A DNA stretch of 8,588 bases, taken from Candidatus Thorarchaeota archaeon. GTDB lineage: Archaea; Asgardarchaeota; Thorarchaeia; Thorarchaeales; Thorarchaeaceae. How positions within the stretch are numbered: position 1 is the first letter of the stretch; each line of letters opens with the position of its first letter. The position numbers and the translations under genes are program-made. Where the stretch lies: the NCBI GenBank assembly GCA_030638785.1, contig DAOWDY010000015.1, positions 1 to 8,588 of the forward strand. Direction: 5' to 3'. Positions 1 to 5,917 of the stretch are shown piece by piece. The notes beneath the pieces are model-generated. The model worked only from the letters and a program-made list of their open reading frames with translations. It was not told where the DNA came from and ran no database searches.

Positions 1-26
1 AGTTCTATCATAAACTCCTTGGAGTC

Positions 27-509
27 ATGAACGTTCGAGAACTAACACAAAATGAGTTGAATCGAATATCCCAAGCTTTTATTGTCGCATTTTCAGCTCA
101 TAGTGGTACTTCTCGCGGAGATGGAGTTCCATATGTTATTCACCCAATTCGCGTTTCAATCCATGCTCAAAGTCTTGGCATGAGTGTTGAAGCTATTATT
201 GCCGCAGTTCTTCATGATGTCGTCGAAGACACTGATATCAAAATTGAAGAAATCACTGAAACTTTCGGTAGCAAGGTATCTAGAATAGTAGCGGCCCTTA
301 CAAAACCTGAGAGAGGCACTCCAGACAGAAACCAAATTTACCAACAACAACTAGTGGACGGTCCAGAAGAAGCTAAAAGAATCAAAATACTTGATATTCA
401 GGATAACCTCTCAGATATCGATGAATTTCTCGGGCCAAAAAAAGGAGCTGAATACAGAAAGAGTAGAGAGTACCTTATAGAATTATTGAGCGCCGCTCTT
501 GATGATTAA
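27..509 (+). CDS. Small HD-domain phosphohydrolase, SpoT/MESH1-like (putative alarmone hydrolase)
   Basis: This 160-residue protein is essentially one HD domain of the RelA/SpoT hydrolase type. Known metal and substrate residues of that family can be matched: R30, H39 in the PYVIHP segment, H63-D64 and E67-D68 in the HDVVEDT signature, and D123 and N127 in DIQDN. Known members remove the 3' pyrophosphate of (p)ppGpp or hydrolyse related nucleotides in the cytosol. There is no synthetase, TGS or ACT domain, so it matches the small stand-alone hydrolases in length. GGAG sits only 2 nt before the ATG, which is a tight spacing. The frame stays open to the window edge, so an upstream start cannot be excluded, but the domain is complete from this ATG. 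It converges on the dehydrogenase gene with 11 nt between stops, so no shared operon is visible. The family call is firm; the substrate is inferred. Confidence 0.85.
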   Translation: MNVRELTQNELNRISQAFIVAFSAHSGTSRGDGVPYVIHPIRVSIHAQSLGMSVEAIIAAVLHDVVEDTDIKIEEITETFGSKVSRIVAALTKPERGTPDRNQIYQQQLVDGPEEAKRIKILDIQDNLSDIDEFLGPKKGAEYRKSREYLIELLSAALDD

Positions 510-520
510 CTTTCTCAGCA

Positions 521-1768
521 TCATATGAAAGTAAAGCTAACCTTGATCGCATTGTCTTTTCGTTTGTTCATTGCTAGTTTGAATGCAGCTTTGTAATTCT
601 CGATCCCATATTCATGTGTCACAAGTCCCTTGTATTTATCAGGATTCATTTCCAAAAACCTCGCAGCTAAAGTTAAAGCATCAATTCTTTCGCCATTCCA
701 CTCCTCAAGGCCACTGTTCATAGATCCGAGAACATCAATCTCTTTGTATATTTGCAGCGCCCATTCAGTCTTCTTTGTTACTCCCAACGCCATCCCGATA
801 AGTACGATTGTTCCATTACATTTAATCAAACGAAGAGCATCATCGATTGTCGAATCGGATCCAATTGTATCAAAGATGATATCCGGACCTGTGTTGCCGT
901 ATACTATGCGTTTCCCAAGGGCTGGTTTAACTAGAATCCCATTGGTCAATTCTACTATTTTTTCATACAAAGTTTCTGTATTTCTCTCAGTGATCACCTC
1001 ATCTGCTCCAAGCCTTTTCGCGGCATCAGCCTGAAATGGGTATCTTGCAATTGTGATTATCCTACATTTCGAATTCAGAGCTCGAATTGCAGCAACGGTC
1101 ATAAGACCTATTATTCCACCTCCGATTACGAGGGATGTCTCATTATCTTGAGGCAATTTCCGTAGGGCGGCGTGGATTCCTATTGTTAGAGGTTCTGCTA
1201 AAACAGCTATGTTGTCCGGGACTTCTTTTGATATTACTGTCAACTGCTTTTCAAAAGCAACGAAATACTCACTAAAACCACCACCTGCAAACCCTCCAAA
1301 TTTTCCTTCTCCTCCGTAGGTCTCTTCTAGATTCGAACCATCACCAAATCCAGCAATCGCCTGACATGTGCTGTAGTGTCCCTCTCTGCAACTGTTGCAC
1401 GGATCAAATCCATAGGCTTCGCAATGTATCATTGGCGAGAAGACAACACGATCTCCAATTCTAACATCCTTTACTTCATCCCCAATCTTCACCACTTCAC
1501 CAACTAACTCATGCCCCATTTGGAATGGATTCTCTTTTCTAGCTATAATACTTGCAGAAAAGGGAAGAGAAACATCAATTTGGTGTATATCCCCAGCACA
1601 AATTCCGCCAAGACGTGTTTTCACCTTGACTTGATTTGGATGCATTATCTCTGGCTCTGGCCAATCCTCTCTATACTTAATCATTGAGAATTTCGTTGCA
1701 AGTCCAATCTTTTTCAAAACTGCTTTGTAGAGCTTGAGGTTATAGTAAATACCCTTCATGTTTGCCAC
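521..1768 (-). CDS. Zinc-dependent medium-chain alcohol dehydrogenase (MDR superfamily, Tdh/sorbitol-dehydrogenase-like)
   Basis: This 415-residue NAD(P)-dependent oxidoreductase has both zinc sites of the family. Catalytic-zinc residues are C57 (GICAGD), H86-E87 (GHE) and E192 (AEPL). The structural-zinc cysteines are C116, C124, C127 and C135. The Rossmann motif is GGGIIG at 216-221. R242 after the second strand hints at NADP(H) preference. It is somewhat longer than typical members (about 340-380), with extra sequence around 139-165. The start is GTG at 1766-1768, with GGAGGT 12 nt upstream; an in-frame ATG three codons downstream (1757-1759) is the alternative. It lies 74 nt behind hgcB on the same strand and may be read through from that operon, but no functional link to HgcAB is known to me. 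The substrate cannot be named from sequence. Confidence 0.88.
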   Translation of the reverse strand: MANMKGIYYNLKLYKAVLKKIGLATKFSMIKYREDWPEPEIMHPNQVKVKTRLGGICAGDIHQIDVSLPFSASIIARKENPFQMGHELVGEVVKIGDEVKDVRIGDRVVFSPMIHCEAYGFDPCNSCREGHYSTCQAIAGFGDGSNLEETYGGEGKFGGFAGGGFSEYFVAFEKQLTVISKEVPDNIAVLAEPLTIGIHAALRKLPQDNETSLVIGGGIIGLMTVAAIRALNSKCRIITIARYPFQADAAKRLGADEVITERNTETLYEKIVELTNGILVKPALGKRIVYGNTGPDIIFDTIGSDSTIDDALRLIKCNGTIVLIGMALGVTKKTEWALQIYKEIDVLGSMNSGLEEWNGERIDALTLAARFLEMNPDKYKGLVTHEYGIENYKAAFKLAMNKRKDNAIKVSFTFI

Positions 1769-1787
1769 CAGAGGTGTACAACCTCCT
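1769..1787 (-). promoter_or_regulatory. Strong Shine-Dalgarno inside a small hairpin before the dehydrogenase start
   Basis: On the minus strand GGAGGT (1786-1781) is followed by TGTAC and then ACCTC (1775-1771). GAGGT and ACCTC can pair into a 5-bp stem with a 5-nt loop, extendable by one G-U pair. The Shine-Dalgarno supports the GTG start at 1768. The pairing could hide it from the ribosome, but the stem is short and may be fortuitous. Confidence 0.45.
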
Positions 1788-1842
1788 AATCTACCGCACT
1801 TAATCTCTGCCGGTTATGATTTCATAGAATTCTTTCAGAATA

Positions 1843-2175
1843 TCATCCACAGCAGGAGGTGCCGCATCCACAAGATTCCTGGTCTTCTTGTTCATCGGAC
1901 CCTACAACCGTATCCTTACGGTTAGTTTGCCGGCGAGACGCTTCGTTCCAGATACACCCACAACCCATGTTGGCTACAGATATTGCATTGCCAAGGCAAT
2001 TCTTAGCACACGCAGTGCAGTTGGTGCAGTCTTCCGCTCTAGCTAAAATGGCTGGACCTTGTTCTGGAAGTTCCCAGACATTGAACGGACAAACCTCTAA
2101 ACAAATTCCACAACGATTACATTTCGTTGGGTCATATGAAATGTCAAGATCGCTCTTCTGTACTACAATTGTCAT
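1843..2175 (-). CDS. hgcB: HgcB, dicluster 4Fe-4S ferredoxin of the corrinoid methylation pair
   Basis: This 110-residue ferredoxin has two 4Fe-4S motifs: C19-x2-C22-x2-C25-x3-C29-P30, and C50-x2-C53-x2-C56-x3-C60, the second without the usual Pro. Beyond a plain ferredoxin it has the HgcB hallmarks. A GCGC segment (C72, C74) lies where HgcB carries its essential single Cys, and the tail CGCGTSCCG ends in a vicinal Cys pair (C108, C109). In the known system HgcB reduces the HgcA corrinoid to Co(I), and its C-terminal thiols are thought to bind Hg(II). The tail here is unusually Cys-rich (five Cys in nine residues) and is joined by a polar linker (about 78-100). The ATG lies 4 nt after the hgcA stop, the standard hgcA-hgcB order, which implies coupled translation. 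An unrelated ferredoxin is unlikely given the partner gene. Confidence 0.9.
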   Translation of the reverse strand: MTIVVQKSDLDISYDPTKCNRCGICLEVCPFNVWELPEQGPAILARAEDCTNCTACAKNCLGNAISVANMGCGCIWNEASRRQTNRKDTVVGSDEQEDQESCGCGTSCCG

Positions 2176-2178
2176 AAT

Positions 2179-2184
2179 ATCACC
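2179..2184 (-). promoter_or_regulatory. Shine-Dalgarno of hgcB overlapping the hgcA stop codon
   Basis: The minus strand reads GGTGAT, matching the complement of the archaeal 16S rRNA 3' end. Its TGA is the stop codon of the upstream hgcA fusion, and the hgcB ATG follows after 3 nt. This geometry suggests that ribosomes finishing hgcA reinitiate on hgcB. Confidence 0.7.
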
Positions 2185-3937
2185 AGCCTATAGCCAATAC
2201 GAGTAGATTGAACAATATCACAAAGATAGACCCCACTTTCAATGTTGTTATCATATAGGGGTACTCTCTTCTTATTACCTTGGGGTCGCTCACTGCAGTC
2301 ATTCCTGACCAGTCCAACGTCAGTGATGTGGACATAACAAATTGTATCACCATCCACGTCACAAAAACAGTCCATGAAACCTGCATAACTACCATAATTA
2401 CCGCTGCAAGTGGTAATGTGATCCCTGCAAGTCCGAGACCTCTTCTCCAGAACGAGTTGTCCTTTGATGGAAGAATTGGAAATAAAACACCTAGAACAAA
2501 TGCATTTCCAAATAGAGCAAAATTGAATCCCACCATGAGAAGAAGCGCATAGAGAGTAGCTGGGAAAATGCTTGAAACAAATGCAGGGAATAGAACTGTG
2601 AGTCCTAATCCTGAAAGTAGGGTCAGTGCAAGAACCGCTGCCATCGGTTTTGCAAGGATAGCAGCAAATAGGAATGGAATATGCGCTACAGTCTGTTCCA
2701 TTCTTTCTCTGAAATTGAAAGTAACACTAGCCATTTTCTTTGGCTTTGGACGGGGCTTGTCCAATTTCAGCCACTCTGAGAGGTCTTGAATTCTAACAGG
2801 GCCATATCTGACTCTGAAGCCTGTTCGTTCACGAATATTAGCTGGATCCATACCAGCAGCTGCTAGCTGAGGTAAGAGAAGTTCTCTATGATTCACAAAT
2901 TCTGATAATCTTGTTATACGTATCATTTGAATCACATCCTCGCTATCAAAGTGAATTCCTCTAGCTGCGCACCACACGTTGATTCCTGCAGTGTCACAGA
3001 CGAGTACCCATGCATCAATTCCATCTTTTGCCAAAGCTCTCATGACTGTATAGTATGTTAATTCGTAATTTGCAGTAACAACTACAGGACTATCCTGAGA
3101 TGGATTCCCCGCCTTGTATAGACCAGTCTTGATAGGAATACCTCTCCACCCGCCTGTAGTATGATTGTACCAGATTCTTGATTTTGCCTTCGGCCCTTGA
3201 TATTGCAGAGATCTATTCTGGTATCTATTAGTTGGTATTGAGTCGCCTTTCTTCCCGATGATTAGAGTAATCTCTGGTCCGAAAAGACTGTGTTCGGAGA
3301 TATCAAGTCCTGCTTCTTTAGACAATTCTTGTAAATTCTGAATGGGGGCAGGAAATCTCTTCCTTGCTTCTTTCTCTGCAAGAGACCTGTTCTTCCAGAA
3401 TGTCTTCCTATCGGAGGAATTCTTTGGAAGCGTTTCTGATGCAATTGCAAAGTGACCTCCCTTCTTAAGCAGAGTTTGAACAATATGCATGAATAATTGT
3501 CTCTGAGGAGGTTTCAGTTCAGAAAGCAAGAAAGTACTTACAACGAGATCATATTCTCCATCAGTAACTGCATTTGTGTCAATATCATCATCTTTTCGAG
3601 CTTGGGTGATTTCATAATCCTCGAATTCTCCAAGCTTCAGAATATTGTCCGCCATGAACACAGGTGGATTCTCTATTCCTGTTACTTTCGCTTTTGCAGC
3701 ATCTATCATTTTTTGGTCTGCATCTATTCCAACAACCGAGGCTCCCTTCTTAGCTGCTTCTACTGCGAAAAGACCTGGACCACATCCTAGATCGAGGACC
3801 CTCATTCCGGGTTTCACTAATTCTAGAATCGTTTCACGGACTTGACTGGATCGTCCTTCTAATACATCATCAAAGGCTTTGTCATAACTCTCAGGAACAT
3901 CTTCCAACGCTGCCATGAATGCAACTGACAAAATCAT
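2180..3937 (-). CDS. hgcA: Methyltransferase-HgcA fusion: SAM methyltransferase domain plus membrane corrinoid protein HgcA
   Basis: The 585 residues contain two proteins in one. Residues about 1-230 form a class I SAM methyltransferase: motif I VLDLGCGPG at 47-55, an acidic residue D72 after the second strand, D97, and YDLVVSTFLLSEL at 129-141. Residues about 250-585 are a complete HgcA. They contain the SPVVVTANYELT segment (283-294), the cap-helix motif NVWCAARG (320-327) whose C323 is the expected lower-axial cobalt ligand, HRELLLPQL (350-358), GFRVRYGPVR (373-382), and five hydrophobic segments (about 432-454, 459-487, 500-520, 522-541, 566-584). HgcA normally transfers a corrinoid-bound methyl group to Hg(II); ordinary HgcA proteins lack this N-terminal domain. 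The motif differs from the usual NVWCAAGK by RG for GK. The ATG overlaps the arsR-like stop (ATGA), and GGAG lies 4 nt upstream; M8 is a weaker alternative start. HgcA family identity is firm. That the fused domain methylates the HgcA corrinoid from SAM is inference. Confidence 0.9.
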   Translation of the reverse strand: MILSVAFMAALEDVPESYDKAFDDVLEGRSSQVRETILELVKPGMRVLDLGCGPGLFAVEAAKKGASVVGIDADQKMIDAAKAKVTGIENPPVFMADNILKLGEFEDYEITQARKDDDIDTNAVTDGEYDLVVSTFLLSELKPPQRQLFMHIVQTLLKKGGHFAIASETLPKNSSDRKTFWKNRSLAEKEARKRFPAPIQNLQELSKEAGLDISEHSLFGPEITLIIGKKGDSIPTNRYQNRSLQYQGPKAKSRIWYNHTTGGWRGIPIKTGLYKAGNPSQDSPVVVTANYELTYYTVMRALAKDGIDAWVLVCDTAGINVWCAARGIHFDSEDVIQMIRITRLSEFVNHRELLLPQLAAAGMDPANIRERTGFRVRYGPVRIQDLSEWLKLDKPRPKPKKMASVTFNFRERMEQTVAHIPFLFAAILAKPMAAVLALTLLSGLGLTVLFPAFVSSIFPATLYALLLMVGFNFALFGNAFVLGVLFPILPSKDNSFWRRGLGLAGITLPLAAVIMVVMQVSWTVFVTWMVIQFVMSTSLTLDWSGMTAVSDPKVIRREYPYMITTLKVGSIFVILFNLLVLAIGW

Positions 3938-4335
3938 TCATCTCCTAGAAAACCAATGAGGTCCATCATTGAAGTACGCTTCTTGAGCTCCAATGAATAG
4001 TATGTCCAGCGACCTTTTCGCTCACTCTTGAGCCAACCTGCCTGTTTCATTTTGCGGAGATGATGTGACATCAGGGGCTGTCTCGGTTCATTTAGAGCAT
4101 ACTGAAACTCACAGACACAAGCATCCTCAACTTTGAGCAATAACATTACAATGCCGGTCCGTATTGTTGCAGTGAAAATCTCTGGGCCTACTGTTTCAAA
4201 CGACTCTCGAAACCCATCAATCGTTGCTTTTCTTTGATCATATGGTTCACAACAAGGTGCCTTATCCGGAACTGTCTTACAATATCTCTCTAGGTTTTCA
4301 AGACGTTCCACATGTTCCTGAGTCATGAATTTCAT
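3934..4335 (-). CDS. ArsR/SmtB-family metal-responsive transcriptional repressor
   Basis: This 133-residue winged-helix protein has the ArsR pattern. The DACVCEF segment (C73, C75) corresponds to the ELCVCDL metal site on the recognition-domain helix of ArsR. It is followed by the recognition helix LMSHHLRKMKQAGWL (88-102) and the wing RKGRWTYYSLE (106-116). Known relatives release DNA on binding As(III), Sb(III) or other soft metals. Additional cysteines at C19, C28 and C29 could complete a thiolate site. It is first in the block and overlaps hgcA by 4 nt, so it probably controls hgcAB and itself; ArsR-type control of hgcAB has been reported in bacteria. An in-frame ATG at 4324-4326 (M4) is an equally plausible start, because one TATA-like box lies about 25 nt before it. 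The metal sensed cannot be read from sequence. Confidence 0.9.
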   Translation of the reverse strand: MKFMTQEHVERLENLERYCKTVPDKAPCCEPYDQRKATIDGFRESFETVGPEIFTATIRTGIVMLLLKVEDACVCEFQYALNEPRQPLMSHHLRKMKQAGWLKSERKGRWTYYSLELKKRTSMMDLIGFLGDE

Positions 4336-4346
4336 ATCTATTTAGC

Positions 4347-4369
4347 TTATATAAGTTTAATGAATATAG
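4347..4369 (-). promoter_or_regulatory. Candidate archaeal promoter of the arsR-like/hgcA/hgcB operon
   Basis: Two TATA-like boxes lie upstream on the minus strand. TTATATAA (4354-4347) sits within the perfect palindrome CTTATATAAG and would place the transcription start at about 4325, giving a leaderless ATG at 4326. CTATATTC (4369-4362) would place it about 4 nt before the ATG at 4335. The palindrome over the first box is also a plausible site for an ArsR dimer. Assigned from spacing and composition only. Confidence 0.5.
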
Positions 4370-4377
4370 TAATGATG

Positions 4378-4394
4378 TGGGGGTAAATCCCCCA
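4378..4394. repeat. Perfect inverted repeat TGGGGG-TAAAT-CCCCCA
   Basis: Six-base GC-rich arms flank a 5-nt loop, between the end of the acyltransferase gene (4407) and the promoter of the arsR-like gene. It could form a transcript hairpin ending the acyltransferase message, although no T-run follows on that strand. It could instead be a protein-binding site about 23 bp upstream of the nearer TATA box. The repeat is directly visible; its role is not. Confidence 0.6.
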
Positions 4395-4406
4395 TATCCT
4401 GAGATT

Positions 4407-5807
4407 CTACTCGTCCAGAATTTCTCTGAGAATTTCTTCTGCTCTGATTCGTATCTTCCTTATCTTCTCACCATCGAAATAGGCACTATGATAGTTCAGA
4501 GTGATTGTTAAACACCCTCCAACTGTTGATGCTCCAAGGACATTCTCCATTATTAGACTTGAAGATGGTGTGAAGAATGATCTCTCAATCTCGATTCCAG
4601 GAATTTCATCTGGTAGTTCCATTCTTCCTAGATTTGTTATTAGGATATCAGGAGCTGTTTCCTTGGACCTTTCAATATTCTTCACAACAATCTCATCTTT
4701 CCGACGAACGAATTCTGATATCTTGGCATATCGGCTCTGATGTGGTTCTACTTGGTCTCCGACCATTAAGAAAAGAATAGCATCAATTAGAGTGGGATCA
4801 AGTGCGTTGTAAGCAAGTGTACCATCGAAGACCTTGTTATCCTTCAACTCTTTGCTTAGGTCTTTGTGGAATTTACGAACATTATCCCAAAATGATGATT
4901 TTTCTTTGTACTTGTACTGGACGATAGAAGAACCTGCATAGTAACCGACTGCATCACTACAATCAACACGCAGTCGCTGTCTTGTATCCACAGCTGTTCC
5001 TAATTTGGTTTTTCCATTGTAAGGACCTACTGCTTCAATTCGTGCCTTTTGAAGAGCAATAAGGAGAGTAGAGTTAAGGGTGACTTCATTCTTCCTGGAC
5101 ACTTCAACCAGTTTCTGAGTATCGTTTCTATCGAACTCTATTGTTTCAATACAATAGTCTGAGTTCTTCCAGAACGACTCCCAGATGTTCAACATGTCTT
5201 CTTCATCAAATACTGTCTTTACCTCTTCCCACTTCTGATTGATTTTGTTAAGAATCACCGACCTTAGTTTTCCCATTGAGACCTTTTCTGGTAATATCTC
5301 TGGTGTCTGTGGTGGTGCTTCAGGGAACCTAGATGGTTCACGATTAGGATCCTTGAGATGTAACAGAACTTCCCTCAGTGCAAATTGAAGGGACCGCCCA
5401 TCACTGATTGCATGATGGCAGAAAACTATCAGTTCTGATGTATCGGCTCCTTTCACCAGTATGAATCTGGTTAATGGTCCTTTTGATGTTCTGAGTGGAA
5501 TCGAGTGCTCTTCATTCACAACCTGTTTCCAGCTTTCATCAGACTCTCTGTTATACACTTTCACTGGCACTTCAGCTGCTCCCTCGGTCGTAGACCATTG
5601 GGCATCTTCTTTATTCCACTCAATCTTTGCTCCTAAAAGGGGATAGGTGACAAGCATCTTATCTACAGCTTTTCTCAATGCTTCCTCTGATATCTGACCT
5701 CGAAGCCTTAATCCAAGTGAGATATGGAAGGTTGGAGCCGATAGACATCGTCTCTCTTCACCTGTGATTTTCCGTCTGTATGGTTTACTATCATTATTAG
5801 TAGTCAT
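4407..5807 (-). CDS. Condensation-domain/acyltransferase-fold enzyme (HHxxxDG family)
   Basis: This 466-residue protein belongs to the CoA-dependent acyltransferase/condensation fold. The catalytic motif HHAISDG is intact at 131-137, with H132 the expected general base and D136 structural. VDTRQRL at 273-279 and ITNLGR at 390-395 match the conserved C-terminal-half elements of this fold (as in PapA-type and alcohol acyltransferases). The length equals a single stand-alone domain, with no adenylation or carrier domain nearby, so it is more likely a free ester- or amide-forming acyltransferase than part of a peptide synthetase. The ATG at 5805-5807 is preferred: the frame extends only to a TTG at 5861, and a TATA box at 5836-5843 lies between the two. 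It has no signal peptide. It is divergent from the GbsR-like regulator, which may control it. The acyl donor and acceptor are unknown. Confidence 0.82.
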   Translation of the reverse strand: MTTNNDSKPYRRKITGEERRCLSAPTFHISLGLRLRGQISEEALRKAVDKMLVTYPLLGAKIEWNKEDAQWSTTEGAAEVPVKVYNRESDESWKQVVNEEHSIPLRTSKGPLTRFILVKGADTSELIVFCHHAISDGRSLQFALREVLLHLKDPNREPSRFPEAPPQTPEILPEKVSMGKLRSVILNKINQKWEEVKTVFDEEDMLNIWESFWKNSDYCIETIEFDRNDTQKLVEVSRKNEVTLNSTLLIALQKARIEAVGPYNGKTKLGTAVDTRQRLRVDCSDAVGYYAGSSIVQYKYKEKSSFWDNVRKFHKDLSKELKDNKVFDGTLAYNALDPTLIDAILFLMVGDQVEPHQSRYAKISEFVRRKDEIVVKNIERSKETAPDILITNLGRMELPDEIPGIEIERSFFTPSSSLIMENVLGASTVGGCLTITLNYHSAYFDGEKIRKIRIRAEEILREILDE

Positions 5808-5827
5808 TTTCTTCAAGATATAGTATG

Positions 5828-5854
5828 TTTCGTAACTTTTAAATATTTGCGAAA
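5828..5854. repeat. Inverted repeat TTTCG-N17-CGAAA around the acyltransferase promoter
   Basis: Five-base arms at 5828-5832 and 5850-5854 bracket the TATA box of the acyltransferase gene, in the 110-bp space shared with the divergent GbsR-like regulator. The position suits a repressor site, but the arms are short and could arise by chance. Confidence 0.35.
5836..5849 (-). promoter_or_regulatory. Candidate archaeal promoter (BRE/TATA) of the acyltransferase gene
   Basis: The minus strand reads CAAATA (5849-5844), then TTTAAAAG (5843-5836), resembling a BRE plus TATA box. Transcription would begin near 5815, leaving a leader of about 8-10 nt before the ATG at 5807. This box excludes the longer TTG-initiated frame as the main start. 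Confidence 0.55.
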
Positions 5855-5880
5855 TAGGCAATATAGTGAAGTCAACAATT

Positions 5881-5908
5881 ATCAGAAGACTGAAACACTA
5901 ATCAGAAG
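5881..5908 (+). repeat. Direct repeat ATCAGAAG, two copies 20 bp apart
   Basis: Identical 8-mers occupy 5881-5888 and 5901-5908, just upstream of the GbsR-like regulator ATG (5918). The 20-bp period puts them about two helical turns apart on one DNA face. This would suit a protein with two winged-helix units and possible autoregulation. Function is inferred. Confidence 0.4.
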
Positions 5909-5917
5909 GCACTCAAC

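Noticed and set aside
3497..3845. Two open frames on the + strand opposite the methyltransferase domain
   Set aside because: They lie wholly inside a gene with clear motifs and have no recognisable domain or start signals.
3245..3937. Methyltransferase domain as an arsenite methyltransferase (ArsM)
   Set aside because: Its only Cys is C52 inside motif I; the conserved arsenic-binding cysteines of ArsM are absent.
1843..4335. A classical arsenic or mercury resistance operon
   Set aside because: There is an ArsR-type regulator but no arsenite pump, arsenate reductase, MerA or MerB; the partner genes are hgcA and hgcB.
4407..5807. Part of a non-ribosomal peptide synthetase
   Set aside because: The condensation-type domain stands alone, with no adenylation, carrier or thioesterase domain in the window.
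5808..5861. N-terminal extension of the acyltransferase to a TTG at 5861
   Set aside because: The extra 18 residues show no domain match, the start codon is weak, and the likely TATA box lies inside the extension.
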